This document shows, one piece after another, positions 6,130-12,559 of a stretch of DNA of 14,621 nt. Under the pieces are notes generated by a model. That model was given only the letters and a program-made list of their open reading frames with translations. It made no database searches and was not told where the DNA came from. This DNA comes from Clostridiales bacterium (GTDB lineage Bacteria; Bacillota; Clostridia; Lachnospirales; Lachnospiraceae). Position 1 is the stretch's first letter; each line of letters starts with the position of its first letter. A program made the position numbers and the translations under genes. The stretch covers positions 1-14,621 of the forward strand of contig JAGZDD010000092.1 in assembly GCA_018369015.1 (NCBI GenBank). The letters are read 5' to 3'.

Positions 6130-7466
6130 CCTGCCATCCCCTCCTTTTTCATCGGCGTTTCCGGCAAAGCTTTGCCTAGTTCTTCCCGGATTTCCCTGCA
6201 CTCTGCGGCTGCGCGCACAAGCTCGCCGGTAATATAATCCGTTACCTCAAAACCAAGCATTCCCGACGCTTTATCCGAATGAACCATAGCAATGCCTTTT
6301 TTTCTTAACCGCTGGGCGTATTCATGGCCCAGATAAAGATTTGGCTTTAATACGTCGTAAATATACTGCATTGGCGCAATGTTAGCGCTCTTTGCCACAT
6401 AAGGATTGACCTTTTCTAAAATATGCTCGGCTCCCGGACGGTCTGCCTCATTGTCATAGGAAGAAAGCTGTATAATCTGGGGAACCATTCCCATATCTAC
6501 CATAAAGCTGTTAAATTCCATACAGTCGAACGGCGTGTTGCCATAAATATACGTCACGCCCTCAAGCGTTCCCCGCGCCCTCTGTACAGCGTTCCTGGCA
6601 TTTTCATAAAGCGCTTTAAGCTTTTGGGGCAGAGAAAGCTCAAGCGATTCAAACAAATATTGATAGGTTTTATAAATATGCCCGGGATCTGTAAATTTGT
6701 TAAAAAACACATAGGGAACGCCGAAAGCTTCCTTCATTTTTTTAGCCAAAGGCAGAGCAATGTTATTCACAACAATATTCATTTTCGCGCCGGCGGCTTC
6801 TTCAATTTCCTCCACAGTACAGCCGCAGGGAAGCTCCATTCCGATCTCTACGTTATTTTCCTTAAGAATATGGCACAACTCCGTTGTCTCAAAGCTGCCC
6901 ATGCGCTGGCCCAGCAGATTGACCTTCCCATTTGACGGGCGTTTTTTCATAAGCTCAAAGCAGGCGGTAATGGCCCGCTCAAGGCCCGGTAAATGATTAT
7001 CGCATTTAAAATGCTCCGTATGTACAGGAAGCACATGAATCCCATATTTTTCCGAGAGCCCGTCGGCCATGGAATCCGCGTCATCCCCGATAATTTCCAC
7101 AACACAGGTTGTCACAAGAAAGACAACTCTGGGGTGATATTCATTAACCAGCTCCTCCATGGCGCTCTCCAGCTTCTTTTTACAGCCAAAGGTAACATCT
7201 CTTGTATCAAGGACAACGGACATGCACCTCCCGGTAACTCCCCCAAACTCCTCAGAATGGAGCGTCATATGCTTTGTATAATAAGCACATTCGTCTGTTC
7301 CTACAATCAAAAGTACCGCGTCCTTAATTCCCCGGACTGTCATCGCCGCCCCCATAAGAGGACAGTGGGTTCCCGGAAACATAGCGGCAGTCAGAGGCGC
7401 CACATCCTTCATGGATGTTATATCCTTTAAACGCCCAAGCTTACTAAGCAATTTATTTCCATCCAT
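6126..7466 (-). CDS. Nitrogenase component 1-like protein, NifD-like subunit with three cluster cysteines
   Basis: 446-residue cytoplasmic protein of the nitrogenase component 1 superfamily. Three cysteines fall in P-cluster-like contexts: Cys35 in GTHCPLMGA, Cys60 in GTDECAYYTKH and Cys121 in VTTCVVEIIGDD, the last being strongly NifD/BchN-like. The HTEHFKCDNHLPG segment (149-160) is also typical. The region that should carry the FeMo-cofactor cysteine reads NIVVNNIALPL before FGVPY (248-252), so that ligand is absent. A histidine (396, in MVHSDKASG) lies near where the second cofactor ligand would be, but alignment by eye is not decisive. It starts 19 bases after the ATPase gene with an AGGAAAGGA site, and overlaps the NifK-like start by 4 bases. 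Probable catalytic half of a nitrogenase-like reductase with unknown substrate. Confidence 0.9.
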   Translation of the reverse strand: MDGNKLLSKLGRLKDITSMKDVAPLTAAMFPGTHCPLMGAAMTVRGIKDAVLLIVGTDECAYYTKHMTLHSEEFGGVTGRCMSVVLDTRDVTFGCKKKLESAMEELVNEYHPRVVFLVTTCVVEIIGDDADSMADGLSEKYGIHVLPVHTEHFKCDNHLPGLERAITACFELMKKRPSNGKVNLLGQRMGSFETTELCHILKENNVEIGMELPCGCTVEEIEEAAGAKMNIVVNNIALPLAKKMKEAFGVPYVFFNKFTDPGHIYKTYQYLFESLELSLPQKLKALYENARNAVQRARGTLEGVTYIYGNTPFDCMEFNSFMVDMGMVPQIIQLSSYDNEADRPGAEHILEKVNPYVAKSANIAPMQYIYDVLKPNLYLGHEYAQRLRKKGIAMVHSDKASGMLGFEVTDYITGELVRAAAECREIREELGKALPETPMKKEGMAG

Positions 7467-7485
7467 CGTCTGTCTGATTCCTTTC

Positions 7486-8265
7486 CTAACATATTTCTTT
7501 ATAGGCGATCAGCGGCGCATGGCGCCCGTCCACCCAGACAATATTACATTCCACATGGTACACTTCCCACATCATTTTTTCGGTAATAACCTCTTCCGGA
7601 CGGCCTTCGCTATATTTTCTCCCTTCCTTCACAACAACAATATTGTCACTGACCTCCAACGCCTGGCTTAAGTCGTGCAGCACCATAACAACGCCAATGC
7701 CGGACTCCCGGTTCAGCCGTTTCACAAGACGCATCGTTTCGAGTTGGTGGGAAATATCCAAATAGGTTGTCGGTTCGTCTAAAAACATAATTTCCGGCTG
7801 CTGTGTCAGTACGGTAGCAATCCACACACGCTGGGCTTCGCCCCCGGAGCACTCGTTAATCGATTTGTCCTTCAGTTTATACACGCCCGTCACCTTCATC
7901 GCCCAGTCAATAATTTCTTCATCCTCTTTTGTATTTTTCTTATACCAGTTCTGATAGGGCATACGGCCAAAGCCGATGAGATCCTTTACTTTAAAGTCCG
8001 GCGGTGCCGAATGTTTCTGAGGGAGCACTCCTACGCACCGGGCCAGCTCCTTGCTCCCGAATTGAAGCAGGTCGCGGGAATTTAAGCAGACGCTTCCCTT
8101 TCTATATTTTAAAAGCCGTGTCAGCGCCTTAAGTACTGTCGATTTTCCAGAACCATTCGGCCCGATAATTGTTGTAATCTCACCCTTTTTCAGATGAATG
8201 TCCATATCGTCAACAACCACAGAATCGCCATAACCGATCTGAAGGCCTTCTGCTTTAATTTCCAT
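7486..8265 (-). CDS. ABC transporter ATPase, FecE/BtuD/FhuC type
   Basis: 259-residue ATP-hydrolysing subunit of an importer for iron chelates, heme or cobalamin. The motifs are Walker A GPNGSGKST (about 34-42), Q-loop LPQKHS, signature CSGGEAQRVWIA, Walker B IMFLDEPT, D-loop YLDISHQ and H-loop VLHDLSQ, all intact. The start is the ATG at 8265, because AAAGGAG lies just upstream and the protein then begins MEIKAEGLQIGYGD as in the family. A longer in-frame reading to 8358 would run inside the permease gene. The start overlaps the permease stop by 11 bases, which indicates coupled translation. The substrate cannot be told from this subunit. Confidence 0.95.
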   Translation of the reverse strand: MEIKAEGLQIGYGDSVVVDDMDIHLKKGEITTIIGPNGSGKSTVLKALTRLLKYRKGSVCLNSRDLLQFGSKELARCVGVLPQKHSAPPDFKVKDLIGFGRMPYQNWYKKNTKEDEEIIDWAMKVTGVYKLKDKSINECSGGEAQRVWIATVLTQQPEIMFLDEPTTYLDISHQLETMRLVKRLNRESGIGVVMVLHDLSQALEVSDNIVVVKEGRKYSEGRPEEVITEKMMWEVYHVECNIVWVDGRHAPLIAYKEIC

Positions 8266-9268
8266 AGGCCGCTCCTTTCTTGCGCAGCATATATAAGAAA
8301 AATGGCCCGCCGCACACTGCCATAATAATGCCCACAGGAATCTCCATTCCCGGAACAATCGTCCTCCCGATGGTATCCGCGATCAACAGAACGTCGGCGC
8401 CCAGCACAACACTGACCGGAAGCATGGCTTTATAATCGGAGCCTACAAGTATTCTGGCAATATGAGGTACGACAAGTCCCACAAAGCCAATCATTCCCGC
8501 AACAGCCACCGTAGACGCCGCCAAAAAGGCCGCTACTGCGGACAATATAATCCGGCACATATTGACCTTAACGCCAAGGCTCTTGGCCATCTCGTCCCCA
8601 AGCTGGAGGGCGTTGGCGCCTTTTATACACAAAAATGAGAGGATAAGCCCTATGACTGCGTACACTGCAAGCAGCTTAAACTGATACCAGCTCTTTCCGG
8701 ACAGACTTCCGTTAAGGAAAGAGAGGACGCTGGACAAATCGTCAGAATTTAATAACTGAAGCAGCGACGTATAAGCCCCCAAAACAGAGTTGATAGCCAC
8801 ACCGGACAGGATGATCCGGGTCGGGTCCACGCCGCTTTTCCAGGCCATCGTATAGATCAAAAAGCAGGCCAGGGCGGCGCCGCCAAAGGCAAACAGAGGA
8901 AGCGAGCCTGTAAGCCCCGGGAAAATCAGTAAAATCGTGCTGGCCGCGGTGCTGGCTCCCGCAGACACACCGATCGTTCCCGGGTCTGCCAGGGGGTTGC
9001 GCATTACTGACTGTAAAAGGGCGCCGGAGGCCGACAGGCACGAGCCAATCAAAACCGCCAGCAAAATACGCGGCAGGCGCAGATTCATTACAATGACCTT
9101 CACCGGACTGTCCTCAGGGCTGAATGTTGCCTTAAGAATTTCTGTCACACTATATCCCGCACTGCCTACGGCGGCTGATACGATACACAGGACAACCAGA
9201 AGAATCAGCAGCACCATGAGTACGAAGCTCACCCTCAAAAGGCCATATTTTTTCTTTGCCTTTTTCAT
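8255..9268 (-). CDS. FecCD-family ABC transporter permease
   Basis: 337-residue integral membrane permease of the class that imports siderophores, heme and vitamin B12. The N-terminus MKKAKKKYGLL is basic, followed by a hydrophobic helix and many further segments, consistent with the usual ten helices. Family motifs include NLRLPRILLAVLIGSCLSASGALLQ-type helix 2, the RNPLADPGTIGVSAGAS segment (about residues 90-106) and VGLVVPHIARILVG near 267-280, which contacts the ATPase. The ATG at 9268 follows the binding-protein stop by 16 bases, with an AAAGGG site. As only one permease gene is present, it most likely acts as a homodimer, as BtuC does. Its position inside the nitrogenase-like operon is the notable feature. 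Confidence 0.95.
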   Translation of the reverse strand: MKKAKKKYGLLRVSFVLMVLLILLVVLCIVSAAVGSAGYSVTEILKATFSPEDSPVKVIVMNLRLPRILLAVLIGSCLSASGALLQSVMRNPLADPGTIGVSAGASTAASTILLIFPGLTGSLPLFAFGGAALACFLIYTMAWKSGVDPTRIILSGVAINSVLGAYTSLLQLLNSDDLSSVLSFLNGSLSGKSWYQFKLLAVYAVIGLILSFLCIKGANALQLGDEMAKSLGVKVNMCRIILSAVAAFLAASTVAVAGMIGFVGLVVPHIARILVGSDYKAMLPVSVVLGADVLLIADTIGRTIVPGMEIPVGIIMAVCGGPFFLYMLRKKGAAYGN

Positions 9269-9284
9269 TGTTTACTGCCCTTTC

Positions 9285-10442
9285 TTATTGAAACTTTTCA
9301 TCAAGTAAATCCATCAGGGCATTCATACTGTTAATCATCTGAATCCCCTTAGAGGTGACATATTCGTTGGAAAGATAAATCATATTGTCATTTGTCACCG
9401 CCTGAAGGCTGTCCCAGATTTCCGGATTCTGTTCAAACTGCTCTGCATAGCCGGCCTTAAGATCCTCGGCGGTAGCCATTGTCGGTGAAATAGCGAAAAT
9501 AACTTCTGGATTGATTTCAACAAGCTTCTCCTGATCTAACGGAGCGGTTCTTGATTCCGGGTCAATGAGTGTATCGCACAGATTTTCAAACGGCAGCATG
9601 GAAAGCATACTTCCAAGGTAGCCTTTAGAGGTCTGCTGGTATGTCGGAGGCATTGAGAACAAAATCATCATCTGCTTTGTATCATGGGTATCGCAATATT
9701 CGGCCGCACGCTGCTCCACAGCCTCAAACTCCGAAGCAATTTCATTTGCAAGCGCTTCTCCGCCAAATGCTGTACTTATAACACGCGCTTCTTCCTTAAC
9801 CTCTTCATAGGTTATCGAAGGGCCTTCACTTGTATAATAGACAGGGATCCCCGCAGAATCCAGCAGTGTGCCGTAATCCTCCTGAAGGTGCTGGCCCATG
9901 ATGACAAGATCCGGTTCCATAGCAATAACGCTTTCTGTATCCAGCTCGCTCATTCCTGTTTCAATGACCGGCAGTTCGCTTACCCAATCCGGATATTCAA
10001 CGGAGGACGCCGGGCTTGTCACAGCAATAGGATGAATGTCGCTGCGCACAAGAATCTGGAGCGCAGAATTGGAAAGGCAGATAATGTTTTCTGGCTTCTC
10101 ATCCATAACAAAATTCTCACCCTCAGTTTCCTTAAGGTAGCTTGGGTATTCAATAACAAAGCCGCCGGCCTGTGCCTCCCCGCTTTCACCGGAAGCATTT
10201 TGCGCACTGCCCTCGGTTTCATTTTGTCCGTTGGTGCCGCTTTGTCCATCGGCACTGCTGTCATCTGCCGCATTGCTCTCGCTGCCAGCAGCCTCCTGTG
10301 TTTCATTGCTGCTCTGGGCTCCTGCACTGCTTTGTGCTTCTGTCTGAGCGCTGTCTGAGCCGCTGCCGCCGCAGCCTGCCAATACGCCAAGTGTCATCAC
10401 ACCGGCCATTGCCAGTGCTGTCATTGTTTTTAATCCCTTCAT
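9285..10442 (-). CDS. ABC transporter substrate-binding lipoprotein (BtuF/FepB class)
   Basis: 385-residue exported lipoprotein. Residues 1-24 form a lipoprotein signal peptide with lipobox LAGC and Cys24 as the lipid-modified residue. A long Ser/Gln/Asn/Glu/Gly-rich tether spans about 25-93. The class III binding-protein domain runs from about 97 to the end: a first lobe with ENIICLSNSALQILVRSDI, SELDTESVIAMEPDLVIMGQ and YYTSEGPSITYEEV, a linking helix, and a second lobe with INPEVIFAISPT and NDNMIYLSNEYVTSKG. The ATG at 10442 has a perfect AAGGAGGA. It would capture the ligand outside the membrane and pass it to the permease next downstream. The ligand is likely a chelate, heme or corrinoid by family, but the binding residues do not decide it. 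Confidence 0.93.
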   Translation of the reverse strand: MKGLKTMTALAMAGVMTLGVLAGCGGSGSDSAQTEAQSSAGAQSSNETQEAAGSESNAADDSSADGQSGTNGQNETEGSAQNASGESGEAQAGGFVIEYPSYLKETEGENFVMDEKPENIICLSNSALQILVRSDIHPIAVTSPASSVEYPDWVSELPVIETGMSELDTESVIAMEPDLVIMGQHLQEDYGTLLDSAGIPVYYTSEGPSITYEEVKEEARVISTAFGGEALANEIASEFEAVEQRAAEYCDTHDTKQMMILFSMPPTYQQTSKGYLGSMLSMLPFENLCDTLIDPESRTAPLDQEKLVEINPEVIFAISPTMATAEDLKAGYAEQFEQNPEIWDSLQAVTNDNMIYLSNEYVTSKGIQMINSMNALMDLLDEKFQ

Positions 10443-10479
10443 TGTATAGATCCTCCTTCATTAATATGTGTTAAATCCC

Positions 10480-10552
10480 GTGGTTTTGCGCCGCAGGCCC
10501 GTAAAGGCATACATGAATGTTGCCGCGTTCCGCAGAAATCTCATAAAACCAC
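10480..10552 (-). other. Intercistronic inverted repeat between the NifH-like and binding-protein genes
   Basis: GTGGTTTT (10480-10487) and AAAACCAC (10545-10552) are perfect 8-base inverted arms around a 57-base GC-rich interior with further short complementarity (CCGCAG repeats). No T-run follows, so it is not an obvious terminator. It occupies most of the 131-base gap and may set the ratio of NifH-like to transporter mRNA. Confidence 0.4.
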
Positions 10553-10573
10553 ACTTTCGTTTTGCTGTCTTTT

Positions 10574-11350
10574 TTATACAGCCGCTTCAAAAGCCAGATC
10601 CTGGCTGATGGTCAAAATCTGGTTCGCCAGGCGGCTGTATACATCTCTCATTGAGGATTCGGCAAGACATTGGAAAATTGTTCCGCCCTGGCTCTCTGCT
10701 TTCTGAATATCCCCGCAGCGCGGCACATAGGCAATAACCTCGGTGCCGATCTCTTTTACAGCATCCGCAACAATCTGCTGCTCATTTTCAATGTTTTTAG
10801 CATTGAGAATAAGGCCCCCAAGACGGGCATACCCCCGGCGTCCAAAATTTTTAATGGCCTGTGCAATATTGTTCGCCGCATAAAGGCTCATCATTTCCCC
10901 GGATGATACAATAAATACCTCCCTTGCGTAGCCCTCGCGGATAGGCATTGCGAAGCCGCCGCATACAACATCGCCTAAAACATCATAAATCACAACATCC
11001 GGCTTAAAGGTTTCAAAGGCCTTAAGCTCCTCTAGCTTTTCAAAGGCAGAAATAATCCCTCTGCCGGCACAGCCGATTCCCGGCATTGGCCCGCCGGACT
11101 CCACACAAAGGACTCCGTTGTAGCCTTCAAAAACAATATCGGAAAGTATCAGTTCTTCCCCTTTTTCCCGAAGCTGCTCTAAAACAGTAGGTATTCTTTT
11201 CCCGCCCATAAGAGTTTTTGTAGAGTCAGCCTTTGGGTCGCAGCCAACCTGCATGACTTTATAGCCCAAATGAGACAGGGCAGCTGAAAGATTGGAGGTC
11301 GTCGTTGATTTTCCGATGCCTCCTTTTCCATAAATTGCGATTTTACGCAT
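10574..11350 (-). CDS. NifH-like Fe protein (ATP-dependent reductase), first gene of the operon
   Basis: 258-residue cytoplasmic ATPase of the NifH/BchL/CfbC family. It works as a dimer that holds one [4Fe-4S] cluster and passes electrons to its component 1 partner while hydrolysing ATP. Visible are Walker A GKGGIGKST (about 8-16), switch I VGCDPKADST, the first cluster cysteine in GIGCAGRG, and switch II with the second cysteine in DVLGDVVCGGFAMP; all are intact. The ATG at 11350 is preferred over one 18 bases upstream because GGGAGAG lies 5 bases before it. It is followed after 131 bases by the transporter genes and, further on, the NifD/NifK-like genes. It is divergent from the AraC-type regulator. 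Family assignment is certain; the partner is inferred from the operon. Confidence 0.95.
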   Translation of the reverse strand: MRKIAIYGKGGIGKSTTTSNLSAALSHLGYKVMQVGCDPKADSTKTLMGGKRIPTVLEQLREKGEELILSDIVFEGYNGVLCVESGGPMPGIGCAGRGIISAFEKLEELKAFETFKPDVVIYDVLGDVVCGGFAMPIREGYAREVFIVSSGEMMSLYAANNIAQAIKNFGRRGYARLGGLILNAKNIENEQQIVADAVKEIGTEVIAYVPRCGDIQKAESQGGTIFQCLAESSMRDVYSRLANQILTISQDLAFEAAV

Positions 11351-11378
11351 AATTTCTCTCCCTTTCATCCGTGATGGA

Positions 11379-11395
11379 GCCGCGCCCAGCGCGGC
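11379..11395 (-). other. GC-rich hairpin in the NifH-like leader
   Basis: GCCGCGC and GCGCGGC are perfect 7-base arms with a 3-base loop. The hairpin ends 17 bases before the ribosome binding site of the NifH-like gene and could affect translation or mRNA stability. Confidence 0.45.
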
Positions 11396-11402
11396 ACAAA
11401 GC

Positions 11403-11408
11403 TTTATA
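11403..11408 (-). promoter_or_regulatory. Possible -10 box of the nitrogenase-like operon
   Basis: TATAAA on the minus strand, just outside the end of repeat copy 2, would start transcription about 46 bases before the NifH-like ATG. There is no recognisable -35 box; the sequence there is the repeat end. This would fit an activator-dependent promoter, but the box could be chance. Confidence 0.25.
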
Positions 11409-11418
11409 GTAATGCCGC

Positions 11419-11553
11419 GTAACAGTTCAGCCAGGTCAGCGCACCTGCTGTGCTGACCGTCAGAAAGTTAAACAGGAGTGCAAAAATCCCATCGCCGCAG
11501 GCGATTTTTAATGGATTTTTGCATGTAACAGTCCAGCATAGCTGAACTGTTAC
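11419..11553 (-). repeat. 135-bp interspersed hairpin repeat, copy 2 (inverted)
   Basis: It has the same length and end sequences as copy 1, in the opposite orientation, with about 7 differences. The differences leave its third stem better paired than in copy 1: GGTCAGCGCA and TGTGCTGACC pair with only one wobble. It lies between the araC promoter and the NifH-like gene, so it either separates the regulator's sites from the operon or is itself part of the operon leader. Confidence 0.9.
11479..11523 (+). terminator. Intrinsic terminator inside repeat copy 2
   Basis: On the plus strand ATCGCC-GCA-GGCGAT (11491-11505) runs directly into TTTTT (11505-11509). No plus-strand gene lies upstream, so here it would block antisense transcription heading toward the araC-type gene. 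In the other direction, the enclosing stem ends in GGGATTTTTGCA and might weakly attenuate the operon. Confidence 0.45.
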
Positions 11554-11582
11554 AATGCCGCCTTACAGCACCATTCCCTGTG

Positions 11583-11611
11583 TTGACATTTTTCCGCAGC
11601 AAGACTATAAT
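11583..11611 (+). promoter_or_regulatory. Perfect consensus sigma-A promoter of the araC-type gene
   Basis: TTGACA (11583-11588) and TATAAT (11606-11611) both match consensus at all six bases with the ideal 17-base spacer. Predicted start is near 11618, giving a leader of about 115 bases. Confidence 0.8.
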
Positions 11612-11626
11612 AAAAGCACGCCGATA

Positions 11627-11642
11627 GTTAGTTATTTCTAAC
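11627..11642. promoter_or_regulatory. Candidate operator palindrome
   Basis: GTTAG and CTAAC are perfect inverted arms separated by 6 bases (GTTAGTTATTTCTAAC), placed just downstream of the predicted araC start. The overlapping TAGTTAGTTA also gives a direct repeat. It is the best palindrome in the divergent region outside the repeat and could bind the regulator. Inference only. Confidence 0.3.
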
Positions 11643-11671
11643 CCCAACATATGCCAGTTTATCACAAAATA

Positions 11672-11712
11672 AATTTAAAAACCTTAAATATTTTTCGGAA
11701 GTTTTTAAAATT
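11672..11712 (+). other. AT-rich inverted repeat in the araC-type leader
   Basis: AATTTAAAAACCTT (11672-11685) and AAGTTTTTAAAATT (11699-11712) are nearly complementary, with single-base bulges. The stem ends 8 bases before the GGAGG site of the regulator gene and could hinder ribosome access. Confidence 0.35.
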
Positions 11713-11732
11713 CTTTCACTGGAGGTGTGTTT

Positions 11733-12428
11733 ATGAATAATGAGCTTCTTGATGTTTTGTATAACCATAAAGCCATCTGCGAAACCCTTCTAAAAAGCGG
11801 CTACAGCGCGGCGGCGGCAATTTTTTATGAAAAGGCCGCCTGCCTTAGCAATATTCCCGGAAAGGAGCTCTCTCTGCAAAGACGTATATTTTTAAATTCA
11901 CTCAATAAAAGTATTTATAATTTTATCCTTTATGTCTGGGATATTTCTCTCGCACAATGCTGTTACAACAATCTCATTGACTCCCACTATAATTTTAAAG
12001 ATGAAAAACACTTTTTAACATCCGGCGAAAAAATTTTAAAAAACTATGCGCAGTTTATTTGTACAAACTGTCCGAAAGCCTCCCATGTTGAACACGCCTG
12101 CAACTATATTGACAGCCATCTTTGCGAGGAGCTTTCCCTGGAGCTGGTAGCCCGGAGGGTTTATGTAAGCAAAACATACCTTTCCCAAATGTTCAAAGAG
12201 CGTACTGGCCACAGCTTTACAGAATATGTCAACAATCAAAGAATCGTCAAAGCAAGACGCCTGCTTCTGACAACAGATTTAAAAATCGATCAGATTGCGG
12301 AAAGCTGCGGTTTTTTTTCGTCAACTTACTTTTCTACGGCATTCAAAAAAAATACCGGCATGACGCCCAGGGCCTTCCGTCAGCGCTATCATAGCGCCTC
12401 CCGTTATGACCGCGCTATGGTTCAATAA
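11733..12428 (+). CDS. AraC-family transcriptional regulator, likely controls the reductase operon
   Basis: 231-residue DNA-binding regulator. The C-terminal third has the two AraC helix-turn-helix units: about 133-157 (LSLELVARRVYVSKTYLSQMF) and about 183-206 (IDQIAESCGFFSSTYFSTAFKK), ending with GMTPRAFRQRYH. The N-terminal part (about 1-115) is not a cupin I recognise and contains many cysteines (16, 37, 76, 77, 110, 113, 123, 131), including C-X2-C at 110-113, so metal, cluster or redox sensing is possible. The ATG at 11733 is chosen because GGAGG lies 7 bases upstream; a GTG 6 bases earlier overlaps that site. It is divergent from the NifH-like gene. AraC proteins of this type usually activate a neighbouring operon. 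Confidence 0.9.
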   Translation: MNNELLDVLYNHKAICETLLKSGYSAAAAIFYEKAACLSNIPGKELSLQRRIFLNSLNKSIYNFILYVWDISLAQCCYNNLIDSHYNFKDEKHFLTSGEKILKNYAQFICTNCPKASHVEHACNYIDSHLCEELSLELVARRVYVSKTYLSQMFKERTGHSFTEYVNNQRIVKARRLLLTTDLKIDQIAESCGFFSSTYFSTAFKKNTGMTPRAFRQRYHSASRYDRAMVQ

Positions 12429-12559
12429 TGGACGGACAGACGTATTCCTCTGCTGGCATAAGTATGGCAAAGGAAACACAGCCAATTAGACATGGACTTT
12501 ATAACACCGCTATGTTAAAATAAGGCCAGCGGAAGAATTAAAATTTTGTGGAGGAAAGT

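Larger units (their letters stand above)
11351..11732. other. Divergent regulatory region between the NifH-like operon and araC-type gene
   Basis: The 382 bases have no credible gene. From left to right they hold a GC-rich leader hairpin (11379-11395), a weak minus-strand -10 box (TATAAA, 11408-11403), repeat copy 2 (11419-11553), a perfect plus-strand promoter (11583-11611), a palindrome (11627-11642) and an AT-rich inverted repeat (11672-11712). No minus-strand promoter with a good -35 box was found, as expected if the operon needs an activator. Confidence 0.6.

Noticed and set aside
6130..6201. Longer N-terminus for the NifK-like protein
   Set aside because: The extension would be encoded inside the NifD-like gene. 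The ATG at 6129 has an AAGGAGG site and the ATGA overlap typical of coupled genes.
6423..6935. 170-codon plus-strand open frame
   Set aside because: It is antisense to the NifD-like gene, which has clear family motifs; no start signal or recognisable protein.
4897..7466. CfbCD (F430 synthesis) or methylthio-alkane reductase (Mar) operon
   Set aside because: CfbD is a single component 1 protein acting as a homodimer, whereas two unequal subunits are present here. No other F430 or Mar genes are visible, and the transporter and flavodoxin arrangement does not match what I know of either. A tree would be needed to exclude a distant relation.
8266..8358. Longer N-terminus for the ABC ATPase
   Set aside because: The extension lies inside the permease gene and adds residues unlike the family. 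The ATG at 8265 has AAAGGAG and a normal ATPase start.
9684..10358. 224-codon plus-strand open frame
   Set aside because: It lies wholly inside the minus-strand binding lipoprotein gene, has no ribosome binding site, and its Ala/Cys-rich tail is the reverse of the low-complexity tether.
10443..10573. Cobalamin or other known riboswitch before the binding-protein gene
   Set aside because: I could not find a B12-box-like core, and the gap is short for that class. Only a simple inverted repeat is visible.
4897..11350. A true nitrogenase (nifHDK)
   Set aside because: The NifK-like protein lacks P-cluster cysteines, the cofactor cysteine is absent from the NifD-like protein, both subunits are shorter than NifD/NifK, and no cofactor assembly gene is present.
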